A stretch of DNA of 64,000 bases, from the NCBI RefSeq assembly GCF_009684755.1, contig NZ_BLBC01000014.1:124001-188000 (forward strand), written 5' to 3'. This DNA is from Capnocytophaga felis (lineage in GTDB: Bacteria; Bacteroidota; Bacteroidia; Flavobacteriales; Flavobacteriaceae). Both the position numbers and the translations under genes were made by a program. Of the stretch, positions 1 to 9,675 are shown in pieces. The notes beneath the pieces are model-generated. The model was given only the letters and a program-made list of their open reading frames with translations, was not told where the DNA came from and made no database searches. The number at the start of each line of letters is the position of its first letter. Position 1 is the stretch's first letter.

Positions 1-1412
1 ATGGAATTTTATCCTTCTCAAAGGAAGAAACAGCCAAATATGCAGCTATCTATCAAAAGAAAAAGAAAGGTATTTCTATTTTAAAATTTGTTCCTGCCTC
101 GGGAGCTGCAACCCGAATGTTCAAATCTCTTTTCGCTTTCAAGGATAATTTTAATCCAGAAAAAGAATCATTCAAGGCTTACATCAACCGAAAAAGTGAC
201 AAAGAAATTGAAACCTTTTTTGAAGGATTGGAAAAATTTGCTTTTTATCCTATTTTAATGGATTACATAGCAAAAAATATTCCCGATTTTCATACTCAAA
301 ATGAAGATAATCAAAAACATACAATTGTTTCCATTTTACTTGGTGAAAACGGATTAAACTACGGAAATTTACCAAAAGGATTACTTCCTTTCCATAAACA
401 TTCTGAAAAAATAGTTACTCCTTTTGAGGAACATTTCAGAGAATCAGTAATGTATGCTTCAGGTGAAGATATCGCACACTTGCATTTCACTATTACTGAG
501 CAACATACAGGTGCTTTCAACAAGGAATTGAATGAAATTAAAGATAAACTTGAAAAAAGGTATAACATCAAATTTGATGTGAACTTTTCGTATCAAAAAC
601 CAAGCACAGACACTGTTTCCGCTACTGAGGACAATGAATATTTCCGCGATGAGAACGAAAACTTGCTTTTCCGTCCGTCAGGTCACGGAGCTTTACTTGA
701 TAACCTTAACGAAGTGAATGCTGATATAATCTTTATAAAAAATATTGATAATGTGGTAGTTAAAAAATACACAGATGAAACCGTTTTTTATAAAGAGGCA
801 TTGGCAGGAAAATTACTTGAAATTCAGTCAGAAGTTTTTCATATACTGAAACGTATTGAAAATGATAAAGTTAAAAAGAAAGAAGTAAAGAAATTATTGA
901 ACTTTTTGAGAGAAATCAATATCTATGTGCCTGATTATCTGTATAAATTCAGAAGACGTTATGCTCTTGAGTTCATTAAAGAACAACTGAACCGCCCAAT
1001 TCGCGTATGCGGAATGGTTAAAAATGAGGGAGAACCTGGCGGAGGTCCTTTTTGGGTGAAAGATGCCAACGGGAACTTAAGTTTACAGATTATCGAATCT
1101 GCACAAGTTGATTTAAATAATCCTCAACAAAAAGAAATTTTCCAGCAATCGACACACTTTAACCCGGTGGATTTAGTTTGTGGGACAAAAAATTTCAAAG
1201 GAGAAAAATTTGATTTACAACAGTTTACTGATCCAAAACAAGCTTTCATTACAGGAAAAACATATATGGGAAAACCGCTTAAAGCTTTGGAACGACCAGG
1301 GTTATGGAATGGTTCAATGGCAAATTGGATAACTGTTTTTGTTGAAGTCCCATTAATTACTTTCAATCCGGTAAAAACCGTAAACGATTTGCTGAAAAAA
1401 ACACATCAGTAA
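1..1412 (+). CDS. DUF4301 family protein (5' end cut by window)
   Basis: The reading frame is open from the window edge (first full codon at base 3) to the stop at 1412, so about 469 C-terminal residues are visible and the true start lies upstream. The first methionine in frame, at 117, sits inside the conserved PASGAATRMFKSL motif that I recognise as the N-terminal signature of the DUF4301 family, so it is not the start. Later segments such as RVCGMVKNEGEPGGGPFWV and a C-terminal GLWNGSMANW stretch also fit this family. No signal peptide or membrane segment is visible in this part. Function is unknown; the glycine-rich motif suggests nucleotide or phosphosugar binding, but that is only inference. 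Family confidence is high, function unassigned. Confidence 0.85.
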   Translation, partial: GILSFSKEETAKYAAIYQKKKKGISILKFVPASGAATRMFKSLFAFKDNFNPEKESFKAYINRKSDKEIETFFEGLEKFAFYPILMDYIAKNIPDFHTQNEDNQKHTIVSILLGENGLNYGNLPKGLLPFHKHSEKIVTPFEEHFRESVMYASGEDIAHLHFTITEQHTGAFNKELNEIKDKLEKRYNIKFDVNFSYQKPSTDTVSATEDNEYFRDENENLLFRPSGHGALLDNLNEVNADIIFIKNIDNVVVKKYTDETVFYKEALAGKLLEIQSEVFHILKRIENDKVKKKEVKKLLNFLREINIYVPDYLYKFRRRYALEFIKEQLNRPIRVCGMVKNEGEPGGGPFWVKDANGNLSLQIIESAQVDLNNPQQKEIFQQSTHFNPVDLVCGTKNFKGEKFDLQQFTDPKQAFITGKTYMGKPLKALERPGLWNGSMANWITVFVEVPLITFNPVKTVNDLLKKTHQ

Positions 1413-1526
1413 TTATTTGATTATAAAATGATTTGGGAATTTAAAAGCTGACAAATCTTTCTGAATATGTTCTTTTTTTGAATTTCCAAATCATTTATTT
1501 TTTTTTAAAATTTTCCAATTTAATAT

Positions 1527-2570
1527 ATGTATCTGAAAAAAATTATACTTACTATTTCTATTATCGGACTAATTATTTTAGGAATTTTTTCTTATTTTGT
1601 GTACAACGCTGTTTTAAGCCCAAACACAAGTTTTCAAGAAAATGAGATGGTTATTTATATTCCTACTGGCTCCGATTTTAATGATGTTACGCATAAAATA
1701 AGTCCATATCTTTCTGATATAGAAACTTTTAAAAAAGTAGCTGTTCAAAAAAAATATGCTAATAATGTAAAAGCAGGGAAATATGTTATAAAAAAAGGAA
1801 GTAATAACAATGACATTATCAACGCTTTAAGAAGTAAAAACATTCCTATTAAAGTAACTTTTAATAACCAAGACAGATTAGAGGATTTGGCGGGACGTAT
1901 TAGCCAGCAAATTGAAGCGGATAGTGTTTCTCTGCTAAAATCTTTTTTAGATGCATCATTTTTATCTGAAAATCAATTTAATGAGAAAAATGCCATTGGA
2001 ATGTATTTACCTAATACGTATGAATTTTTTTGGAATACATCAGCAGAACAATTCAGAAATAGAATTTTAAAGGAATACAATCGTTTTTGGACAGAAGAAA
2101 GAAAACAAAAGGCTAAAAATCAGAATCTTACTCCAAAACAAGTAGCTGTTTTAGCATCAATAGTACAAAAGGAAACTGCTCAGGTATCAGAGCGGAGTAG
2201 GGTAGCGGGTGTTTATCTTAATCGATTGAAATCAAATATGTTACTTCAAGCTGATCCAACTGTAATTTTTGCAATTAAAGAACATACAGGTAATTATGAT
2301 ACAATTATTAAGAGAGTTTTGAATCGAGATTTAGAAATTAATTCTCCATATAATACTTACAAGTATGCGGGATTGCCTCCTGCTCCCATTGCAATGCCTG
2401 ATGTTTCTTCTATTGAAGCTGTTTTAAATCCTGAAAGGCACGATTTTTTCTACTTTGTTGCAGATATAGAAAAACCTGGTTTTCACAAATTTGCACGAAC
2501 CTACAATCAACATCTTATTAATAGTAAAGCATATCATCAATGGATAAATTCACAAGGAATCAGAAGGTAA
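1527..2570 (+). CDS. mltG: Endolytic peptidoglycan transglycosylase MltG
   Basis: This 347-residue protein matches the MltG/YceG family, inner-membrane endolytic transglycosylases that cut nascent glycan strands and so set their length. One N-terminal membrane anchor covers about residues 5-27, followed by the periplasmic YceG domain. Family landmarks include ASIVQKETAQVSERSRVAGVYLNRL, which carries the catalytic glutamate in the QKET context, then LQADPTVIFA and SPYNTYKYAGLPPAPIAMP. Length is normal. It follows the DUF4301 gene after about 115 bp on the same strand. The ATG at 1527 starts directly with the membrane anchor and needs no alternative. Confidence 0.93.
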   Translation: MYLKKIILTISIIGLIILGIFSYFVYNAVLSPNTSFQENEMVIYIPTGSDFNDVTHKISPYLSDIETFKKVAVQKKYANNVKAGKYVIKKGSNNNDIINALRSKNIPIKVTFNNQDRLEDLAGRISQQIEADSVSLLKSFLDASFLSENQFNEKNAIGMYLPNTYEFFWNTSAEQFRNRILKEYNRFWTEERKQKAKNQNLTPKQVAVLASIVQKETAQVSERSRVAGVYLNRLKSNMLLQADPTVIFAIKEHTGNYDTIIKRVLNRDLEINSPYNTYKYAGLPPAPIAMPDVSSIEAVLNPERHDFFYFVADIEKPGFHKFARTYNQHLINSKAYHQWINSQGIRR

Positions 2571-2612
2571 ATTTAATATGACATATCCATAACCTTAATT
2601 TTTCATAAAATT

Positions 2613-2644
2613 TTGGTTATTTCATAAAAAATTTAATATCTTTG
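2613..2644 (+). promoter_or_regulatory. Bacteroidota-type promoter for the E1 gene
   Basis: A -33 TTG at 2613-2615 and a -7 TATCTTTG at 2637-2644 are separated by 21 bp, matching TTG-N19-21-TAnnTTTG. Transcription would begin around 2650, just ahead of the ATG at 2668. Confidence 0.7.
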
Positions 2645-2667
2645 AGGACTTATTATAACTTTAATTT

Positions 2668-5088
2668 ATGACAAAAAAGAATACAACCTCCAAGCTTTTG
2701 CTTAATAACAAGTTAAAAAGCAATGCTTTAGAAGATTACAAAATTGCCCTTATCAGTAGAGAATGCAGTACTTTGGGAAGGGTAGAGGTTCACACAGGAA
2801 AAGCTAAATTTGGTATTTTTGGTGATGGAAAGGAACTTCCACAATTGGCTATGGCACGAGCTTTTAAAAATGGAGATTTCCGAAGCGGATACTATCGTGA
2901 CCAAACTTTTATGATGGCGATAGGTGCCTTTACCGTTGAGAATTTTTTTGCCGGGCTTTATGCACACGCTGACATTCAAGCCGATCCAACGAGTGCTGGA
3001 AGGCAAATGGGAGGACATTTTTCAACACACAGTTTAGATGAAAATGGAAATTGGAACAATTTATTGAACCAGAAAAATAGCAGTAGTGACATTTCGTGTA
3101 CTGCAGGACAAATGCCTCGTTTACTCGGATTGGCACAGGCTTCTAAAATATACAGAGAAGTTCCGGGTGTACAAAATCATAATTTCTCTGATAACGGAAA
3201 TGAAGTAGCTTGGGGAACTATTGGAAATGCAAGTACCAGTGAAGGACATTTTTTTGAGACAATTAATGCTGCAGGTGTTATGCAAGTGCCAATGGTAATG
3301 TGTGTATGGGATGATGATTACGGAATTTCTGTCCCTGCCAAATACCAAACTACAAAAGAAAACATTTCTGAGATTTTAAAAGGATTTCAGCGAGACAAAA
3401 ATTCCAATAATGGACTTGAAATTTTTGTTGTTAATGGTTGGGATTATCCTGCGTTGATTGATACGTTTGAAAAAGCCGGAACTATTGCACGTACAGAACA
3501 CGTCCCTGTCCTTATTCACGTACGAGAACTGACACAACCACTTGGTCATTCAACTTCAGGTTCACACGAGCGTTATAAAACTAAAGAACGTCTTGAATGG
3601 GAAAAAGAGTTTGACTGTAATCGCAAAATGCGAGAATGGATTTTAAAAAATGAACTGGCAACAGAAGAGGAACTTATTCAATTAGAGCAAGATGTAAAAA
3701 AAATAGTTACCAACGGAAGAAAACGAGCTTGGGAAGCTTACATAACTCCTATAAAGAATGAAAAAAATGCATTTATTAGCGTAATTGATGAAATTATCAA
3801 TCAAGTAAGCAGTAACAAACACGAACTTGAAGCAATTAAAAATCAGTTAGTTAATAATACAACTCCAATTCGTAAAGATATTATAAGTGCCGGACGAAAA
3901 ATACTTCGACATTTGCGTTATGAAACTCCGCAAGTTACTGCAAAATTACAACAATGGATAAGAAATTATTCATCTGAAAATCAACCTAAATACAGCAAAT
4001 ATCTATACATCGAAAATGAAAGTAATCCTACTTTAGTAAAAGAAGTTCTTCCCGTTTATGATGAAAATTCAAAATTAGTAGATGGTCGTATTGTTTTGCG
4101 TGAAAACTTTGATGCTTTGTTTGCCAAACACTCTAATTTACTTATTTTTGGAGAAGATACCGGAAACATTGGTGATGTAAATCAAAGTTTAGAAGGTTTA
4201 CAGAAAAAGTACGGAGAGTTGCGTATAGCCGATGTAGGAATTCGTGAAGCGACCATCGTAGGACAGGGTATAGGTATGGCAATGAGAGGGTTACGACCTA
4301 TTGCCGAAATTCAGTATTTGGATTATATACTTTATGGATTGCAAACACTAAGTGATGATTTAGCTTCGTTGCACTATCGTACATTTGGACGACAAATGGC
4401 TCCAATGATTGTCAGAACTCGTGGTCATCGTTTGGAAGGAATTTGGCATTCAGGTTCTCCTATGGGTACACTTCTGCATACTCTTAGAGGAGTTTATATT
4501 TTAACGCCACGTAATATGACTAAAGCTGCAGGATTTTATAACACTTTGCTGGAAGGAAATCAGCCTGCAGTTGTGATTGAATGTTTAAATGGATATCGCC
4601 TTAAAGAAGAGTTGCCAGCAAATCTCGGAGAATTTAAAACACCTATTGGTGTTGTTGAAACTGTAAAAGAAGGAAAAGATATTACTTTGGTTTCCTACGG
4701 TTCAACATTACGAATTGTACAACAAGCAGCAGAGGAATTAGAACTATTCGGAATAAGTGCAGAAGTAATTGATGTTCAATCACTTTTACCTCTTGATCTA
4801 AATCACGATATTGTAAAAAGTGTTGCTAAAACTAATCGACTGTTAATTATTGATGAAGATGTTTCAGGAGGAGCTTCAGCTTATATTTTACAAAAAGTTT
4901 TGGAAGAACAAAATGCCTATCAATATTTAGACAGTGCTCCGCAAACACTTACTGCAAAAGACCATAGAACGGCATATGGTACCGATGGTGATTATTTCTC
5001 AAAGCCGAATATTGATGATATTTTTGAAAAAGTCTATGCCATAATGCGAGAAGCAAATCCCTCAAAATTTCCAAACTTTTTGAAATAG
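2668..5088 (+). CDS. Fused 2-oxoacid dehydrogenase E1 (alpha+beta) subunit
   Basis: A single 806-residue chain carries both halves of a thiamin-diphosphate dependent E1: an alpha-type domain over roughly residues 25-370 and a beta-type domain over roughly 440-800 (IFGEDTGNIGDV, IREATIVGQGIGMAMRGLRPI, TLVSYGSTLRIVQQAA). It would decarboxylate a branched-chain or related 2-oxo acid and pass the acyl group to a lipoyl E2. E2 is not in the window, but an E3 (lpdA) lies at 32405-33796. The alpha half has GNASTSEGHFFE and then WDDDYGIS where classical E1-alpha has GDG followed by N, so the metal-binding motif is altered; my recollection is that this form is shared by the Bacteroidota fused E1s. Own promoter upstream, strong terminator downstream. 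Substrate cannot be fixed from sequence. Confidence 0.9.
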   Translation: MTKKNTTSKLLLNNKLKSNALEDYKIALISRECSTLGRVEVHTGKAKFGIFGDGKELPQLAMARAFKNGDFRSGYYRDQTFMMAIGAFTVENFFAGLYAHADIQADPTSAGRQMGGHFSTHSLDENGNWNNLLNQKNSSSDISCTAGQMPRLLGLAQASKIYREVPGVQNHNFSDNGNEVAWGTIGNASTSEGHFFETINAAGVMQVPMVMCVWDDDYGISVPAKYQTTKENISEILKGFQRDKNSNNGLEIFVVNGWDYPALIDTFEKAGTIARTEHVPVLIHVRELTQPLGHSTSGSHERYKTKERLEWEKEFDCNRKMREWILKNELATEEELIQLEQDVKKIVTNGRKRAWEAYITPIKNEKNAFISVIDEIINQVSSNKHELEAIKNQLVNNTTPIRKDIISAGRKILRHLRYETPQVTAKLQQWIRNYSSENQPKYSKYLYIENESNPTLVKEVLPVYDENSKLVDGRIVLRENFDALFAKHSNLLIFGEDTGNIGDVNQSLEGLQKKYGELRIADVGIREATIVGQGIGMAMRGLRPIAEIQYLDYILYGLQTLSDDLASLHYRTFGRQMAPMIVRTRGHRLEGIWHSGSPMGTLLHTLRGVYILTPRNMTKAAGFYNTLLEGNQPAVVIECLNGYRLKEELPANLGEFKTPIGVVETVKEGKDITLVSYGSTLRIVQQAAEELELFGISAEVIDVQSLLPLDLNHDIVKSVAKTNRLLIIDEDVSGGASAYILQKVLEEQNAYQYLDSAPQTLTAKDHRTAYGTDGDYFSKPNIDDIFEKVYAIMREANPSKFPNFLK

Positions 5089-5116
5089 AATAGATTAATT
5101 TATCAATTCATATTTA

Positions 5117-5166
5117 CAAAACCTCTGTGTAAAAAACTTAACAGAGGTTTTGTTTCTTATTTTTTT
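5117..5166 (+). terminator. Intrinsic terminator after the E1 gene
   Basis: A 12-bp stem (5117-5128 with 5141-5152, loop of 12) is followed by a T-rich tract to 5166. It lies 29 bp past the E1 stop. Confidence 0.85.
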
Positions 5167-5248
5167 AAGTCTTTGAGAAATTTATTTTAAAATTCAACAT
5201 TTTATTTTACATAATATAAATTATGATACAATTTTAAAATAGTAAAAT

Positions 5249-5284
5249 AAAAAAGATTTAATTTGATGAGATTAAATCTTTTTT
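5249..5284 (-). terminator. Intrinsic terminator after ppc
   Basis: A 14-bp stem (5249-5262 with 5271-5284, 8-nt loop) is flanked by A tracts on the left and T tracts on the right, so it can act on both strands. It sits 16 bp beyond the ppc stop and backs up the E1 terminator in this convergent gap. Confidence 0.8.
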
Positions 5285-5300
5285 ATTGTTTTATTTATTT

Positions 5301-7865
5301 CTATGCTGAATTTCGGCTTGCATTAATATTTCCAAACATTGAACGCATTACCATTTTCTCATAAATACTAATTAATTCTGCATCAGTAATTTCATTTTTA
5401 ATTTTTTGTAAAGCATACTGTTGAATTGTTAACAATGGTAAAACCATTTTTTCACGTATCTCTATAGATGCTTTTCCACTTTGATGATTTTCCATTAATT
5501 CTGAATAACCTGTTAATTTCAATAACATTTTTTTAGTTAATTCAAATTCTTCGTAAATTAATGTCCAAAATGCTCCAAATTCTGCATCATCACGCATATA
5601 TTCAGTTAATTTGAAATTCGATTTTGTCAAACTCATCATACTATTTTCAAGTAATGTTCTGAAAAACAACGAGTTTTTATACAAATAAATTGCTTTATCG
5701 AAATTTCCTTTTTCTTCAAGATGTTTCAACGCAGTTCCCAATCCGTAAAATCCTGGTACATTTTGTTTTAACTGGCTCCAACTTCCCACGAATGGAATAG
5801 CTCTTAAATCACTGAAATTCAGTCCTTCTGATTGTGAACGCTTACTCGGACGACTTCCAATATTGGTTTTGGCATAGTATTTCAATGTGCTAACTCGCTC
5901 TAAATAAGGAATAAACATCGGGTGATTTTTAAAATCAGTATAACTTTCATAACTAATTTGAGCGAGTTCAGAAATTACTTTTTTATCTTCCTCAGTAAGA
6001 ACCGTACTTTTATTATCATTGAAAACTTTATTGTTAATTCCTGCACTGAGTAATTGTTCAAGATTGTATTGGGAAGATTCTAAAGTTCCAAAATTAGAAC
6101 TAATTGTCTGACCCTGAATAGTTAACTGAATTTGTTCTGCCTCAATGGTATTACCTAAAGATGCATAAAATTGGTGAGCTTTTCCTCCACCACGTGCAGG
6201 AGGTCCTCCCCTGCCATCAAAAAATATAACTTTAATTCCGTTATTTCGAGCAACTTGGGTCAAATGTTCCTTAGCCCGATAAATACTCCAATTTGCCATC
6301 AAATATCCACCATCTTTTGTTCCATCAGAAAAGCCTAACATAATGATTTGAAGATTATTACGTTTTTTTAGATGTTCCTTGTACATTGGATTTGCGTACA
6401 ATTCTTGCATAACACGCTCAGCAACAGACAAATCATTAATAGTCTCGAAAAGAGGAATAACATCTACACTGGGATTTTCCCAATCACATAAACGAGTCAT
6501 TGTCAGCACTTCAAGCACATTCAAAGAACTTTGATTATTGCTAATTATGTAACGATTTGCCCCACGTTCACCATTAAGTTTTTGAATTTCTTTCACAGCA
6601 TAGATGCTCTCAATAGTTTGCTTGGTGAGTTCATCAGAAAAATCCTCAGCATTCAAAATTCCTTTTGCATTTTTCAAACATTTATACTTCTCTGCATCAG
6701 ATAATTCGCCATAATTTTCAGGAAGAATTTTTCCGTTTAAAGTTTTGGCAATATCTTTTACAACAGAATGATGCACTCGCGAGTCCTGACGAATATCAAG
6801 TGTTGCGAAATGAAACCCAAAAATTCGTATCTTATGCAATAAATCTTCAACTTTTTCAACAAACAATGATTGATATTTCTTTACTAAAATCTGTTTAATA
6901 TTTTTAAGTTTTTCAACAAATTCTTCTAAAGAAATAGAATCATCTTTCTGTAAAAAGCTTAAATTATACAACTTGATTTCCAATTCATTAACTAAAGGTT
7001 CTACTTCCGGAAAAGTAAGTCTTCTTTTAATATTGCGTAAATCTTTATAATAATTTCGGATAACAGACCTCCTAAGACGCTCTGCTACCTTGCGTGTGAT
7101 TTCTGCAGTTACAAAAGGATTTCCGTCACGGTCACCACCCGGCCAAAATCCAAGTTCAATAATTTCGTTATCTATGTTACTGTCTTTAAATATATTATGG
7201 TATATATATTTATAAATTGCTCCTACGGAATGGTAAAAAACATTTTCCAAATACCATATCAAATTTACAGCCTCATCATACGGAGTTGGTTTTTCTTTCT
7301 TGAAGAAAGGAGTTTTGCCTAATTGAGCTAAAAGATTCTTAATAAGCAATATATCATCTTTTTTGATAGCCTCAGACAAATCGTTTATAATTCCCAAAAC
7401 GGCTCCGGGATAAAACTGAGTTGGATGAGCTGTAAGCACAGGACGCACTTTAGCATAACGTAAATATGCCTTCAATTGCTCTGTTTTTTCCTGAGATTCA
7501 GCCTTTTCTCTAACGTTACGAAGCGTACCAAGTCCGTCCATATTATTCACAATGGCAAAGCTGGCATCTTCAATCGCATCGAATAAAACTACCTGACGTT
7601 CAATATATTGAATGAAGCGAAATAGCAAATCATTTTTTTCTTTTTCGGTAGGATTTTCTAAGTATTTACGGAAAAAATTATTAACTATCTCAATTGGAGA
7701 TAGATTTTCTTCATATCCTTTACTACACATCTCGCTAAAAAGAGGCAATAAAGTTCCTGTTTCCAGCACTTCCCTATAAGGAAGTGTCATCAAAATGCCG
7801 TTGTAAATCTGATATTTACTCAGTACATTTTCATTAAATCGTTCTAATTTGGTTTTTCTTGGCAT
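5301..7865 (-). CDS. ppc: Phosphoenolpyruvate carboxylase
   Basis: The 854-residue product carries the PEPC hallmarks in order: LTAHPTQ with the catalytic histidine, FWPGGDRDGNPFVT, LGFSDGTKDGGYLMANW, the mobile loop FFDGRGGPPARGGGK and NIGSRPSKR. It carboxylates phosphoenolpyruvate to oxaloacetate with bicarbonate, an anaplerotic CO2-fixing step. I place the start at the ATG of MPRKTKLERF (7865). A longer frame beginning with TTG at 7907 would run through the Lrp terminator hairpin (7891-7924) and adds residues that do not look like the family. The loop motif is GPPARGGGK rather than the enterobacterial GSVGRGGGP. Only about 25 bp separates that hairpin from the ATG and no clear promoter is visible there, so expression may depend on read-through from the Lrp gene. 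Confidence 0.95.
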   Translation of the reverse strand: MPRKTKLERFNENVLSKYQIYNGILMTLPYREVLETGTLLPLFSEMCSKGYEENLSPIEIVNNFFRKYLENPTEKEKNDLLFRFIQYIERQVVLFDAIEDASFAIVNNMDGLGTLRNVREKAESQEKTEQLKAYLRYAKVRPVLTAHPTQFYPGAVLGIINDLSEAIKKDDILLIKNLLAQLGKTPFFKKEKPTPYDEAVNLIWYLENVFYHSVGAIYKYIYHNIFKDSNIDNEIIELGFWPGGDRDGNPFVTAEITRKVAERLRRSVIRNYYKDLRNIKRRLTFPEVEPLVNELEIKLYNLSFLQKDDSISLEEFVEKLKNIKQILVKKYQSLFVEKVEDLLHKIRIFGFHFATLDIRQDSRVHHSVVKDIAKTLNGKILPENYGELSDAEKYKCLKNAKGILNAEDFSDELTKQTIESIYAVKEIQKLNGERGANRYIISNNQSSLNVLEVLTMTRLCDWENPSVDVIPLFETINDLSVAERVMQELYANPMYKEHLKKRNNLQIIMLGFSDGTKDGGYLMANWSIYRAKEHLTQVARNNGIKVIFFDGRGGPPARGGGKAHQFYASLGNTIEAEQIQLTIQGQTISSNFGTLESSQYNLEQLLSAGINNKVFNDNKSTVLTEEDKKVISELAQISYESYTDFKNHPMFIPYLERVSTLKYYAKTNIGSRPSKRSQSEGLNFSDLRAIPFVGSWSQLKQNVPGFYGLGTALKHLEEKGNFDKAIYLYKNSLFFRTLLENSMMSLTKSNFKLTEYMRDDAEFGAFWTLIYEEFELTKKMLLKLTGYSELMENHQSGKASIEIREKMVLPLLTIQQYALQKIKNEITDAELISIYEKMVMRSMFGNINASRNSA

Positions 7866-7890
7866 ACAAATTTGATTATTTCTTAAACAT

Positions 7891-7924
7891 AAAAAAATCC
7901 TCTCCAAAAAACTTTGGGAGGATT
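7891..7924 (-). terminator. Terminator or attenuator between Lrp gene and ppc
   Basis: On the minus strand a stem of seven perfect pairs (7896-7902 with 7918-7924), extended by one G-T and one G-C pair, is followed by seven T residues. It lies 21 bp after the Lrp stop and about 25 bp before the ppc ATG, so it could end the Lrp transcript or control read-through into ppc. Confidence 0.75.
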
Positions 7925-7945
7925 CTACTATTTTTTCTTAAAAAA

Positions 7946-8425
7946 TTATAATTCTTTAAAAACAGTACGCATCAATCGTTTTTTATCATTGATGGTTTCC
8001 TCTAAAGAAATCATACTTTCTGTGCGTGAGACTCCCTGAATATCATCAATCATATAGATAATTTCTTTTGCGTGTTTTGTATCTTTTGCACGAATTTTAC
8101 AGAAAATATTATACTTACCTGTTGTTATGTGAGCAACAGTTACATAAGGAATATTAGCTAAACGCTCTAATACAAATTGAGTCTGATGATTTTTTTCAAG
8201 GAAAATCCCCACATAAGCTACAAATGTGTATCCAAGCTTCTCATAATCAATGGTTAAAGTTGAGCCCTTAATAATTCCTGATTCCTCCATCTTGCGAACA
8301 CGAACGTGAACCGTACCAGCAGATATATCCAATTTTTTAGCAATATCAGTAAACGGAGTACGCGTATTCTCTATTAACATGTCCAAAATTTGATGATCAA
8401 TCTCATCCAATCTAAATCTTCCCAT
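7946..8425 (-). CDS. Lrp/AsnC family transcriptional regulator
   Basis: A 159-residue protein of typical Lrp/AsnC length. Residues about 5-62 form the winged helix-turn-helix (LDEIDHQILDMLIENTRTPF, then DIAKKLDISAGTVHVRVRKM), and about 68-150 form the RAM ligand-binding and oligomerisation domain (VAHITTGKYNIFCKIRAKD). Such proteins sense amino acids or related small molecules and act as octamers or similar assemblies. It precedes ppc on the same strand, separated by a hairpin, which hints that it might influence anaplerotic metabolism; this is inference. A second, distinct Lrp-type gene lies at 49107-49625. The ligand is unknown. Confidence 0.93.
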   Translation of the reverse strand: MGRFRLDEIDHQILDMLIENTRTPFTDIAKKLDISAGTVHVRVRKMEESGIIKGSTLTIDYEKLGYTFVAYVGIFLEKNHQTQFVLERLANIPYVTVAHITTGKYNIFCKIRAKDTKHAKEIIYMIDDIQGVSRTESMISLEETINDKKRLMRTVFKEL

Positions 8426-8449
8426 CGTATTTTCTATTAATTACGAATG

Positions 8450-8479
8450 CAAAGTAAATCATTTTTTCAATATATTCAA
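8450..8479 (-). promoter_or_regulatory. Possible promoter of the Lrp gene
   Basis: On the minus strand a TACTTTG -7-like element (8450-8456) lies 20 bp from a TTG (8477-8479), about 25 bp upstream of the start codon. The -7 element has only one base between TA and TTTG, so this is a weak call. Confidence 0.35.
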
Positions 8480-8513
8480 AATAAATTCATTTTTTTTTTG
8501 TAAAAAATTATAT

Positions 8514-9602
8514 TTATACATATTTTGGTTCGAATTTTTTTAAATCTAATCGTTTTTCTATATCTTTTTTATCTATTTTATTTGTAAAAATTTCTGACAG
8601 TTTATACTCCTTATGACCATAATAATTCGTTAAATTTCCTACTTCAGAAATATAAGGTTCAAAATAAATTGTATTATTTTTTAAAATTTCTTTAAATAAA
8701 ATACCAATATCATTTGTATTTTCATAAAAATCATCTCTTAGCAAAACATCAAAAAACAGTTTTTCATTTTCTGGAATTTCAAAATAAGATTTATATTTAG
8801 TTCCAGAAACATCATTATCAGCAATGTACATAAGCCCCTCAATCATAGCCAAGCAAATATATTTTCTGGTTTCCTCACGAAGATAATCTGATTGATAATG
8901 CCCCGCTTCAAAGAGAATTGTTGATGTGTTTACATTTGTAAAATAATCACCTGTGCAGTCTATATTAAAACTGTCATCAAAACGTCCTACTTGATTAGGA
9001 ATATACCTTTGTAATATTTTATTCATTACTGAAATTATCTCCATACTTTTTTTGCGTACATCATTTATGTTCCTACTTTCATTATACGAAGGAGCTAAAA
9101 ATGACACTGTTGCCGGATTTTTTGTTTTTCCTGCTGAAAAAATGGTTCGTTGGTCGTGCAAATTAAAGCAAAAATCGGGTTTTACTAACTGATATGCTTT
9201 TCTGAGACATTTACTTTCAGGTTGAGATAATCTAAATGCATCACGATTCAAATCTACTTCATTAGCATTTACACGTGTGTACATTTCTGCTCCATCAGGA
9301 TTCAAAATTGGAATAAAAAATAATGAAACTTTATCCAAATAACCACTATTTACTTTTGTAAAATAATTCAACATATCGAATAATGCTTTGGTTGTGGTAG
9401 ATTCATTTCCGTGCATTTGCGACCACATTAATATTTTCTTATTCCCATTACCTATCTGATATAAATGAATTGGCGTATTATTTACTGACTCGCCTAAAAA
9501 TATCTTATTTTGAATGCAATAACTTTCTAAAATAGGTAAAATCATAGCAGAAGTTATATATCTCCCTAATAGTTTTTTTTCTTTATATAAATTATATTCC
9601 AT
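8514..9602 (-). CDS. M14 family zinc carboxypeptidase
   Basis: A 362-residue protein with the M14 carboxypeptidase fold signature. Zinc ligands are His64 and Glu67 in QMHGNES and His149 in FNLHDQR. Substrate-binding elements appear as NPDG at 101-104 with an arginine at 110 and DLNRDA at 117-122, and the probable catalytic glutamate is Glu232 in LFEAGHY. No signal peptide is visible, so a cytoplasmic location is likely. Bacterial members of this subgroup trim peptides, including cell-wall peptides, or deacylate amino acids; the real substrate is unknown. It is divergently oriented from the XRE regulator at 9736. Confidence 0.88.
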   Translation of the reverse strand: MEYNLYKEKKLLGRYITSAMILPILESYCIQNKIFLGESVNNTPIHLYQIGNGNKKILMWSQMHGNESTTTKALFDMLNYFTKVNSGYLDKVSLFFIPILNPDGAEMYTRVNANEVDLNRDAFRLSQPESKCLRKAYQLVKPDFCFNLHDQRTIFSAGKTKNPATVSFLAPSYNESRNINDVRKKSMEIISVMNKILQRYIPNQVGRFDDSFNIDCTGDYFTNVNTSTILFEAGHYQSDYLREETRKYICLAMIEGLMYIADNDVSGTKYKSYFEIPENEKLFFDVLLRDDFYENTNDIGILFKEILKNNTIYFEPYISEVGNLTNYYGHKEYKLSEIFTNKIDKKDIEKRLDLKKFEPKYV

Positions 9603-9675
9603 AAAAATTTAATTTTGTAAATTAGAAGGTTTTTCACAAAAGTCAATCTTTCTATTTAACTCAATTTACTTTTGT

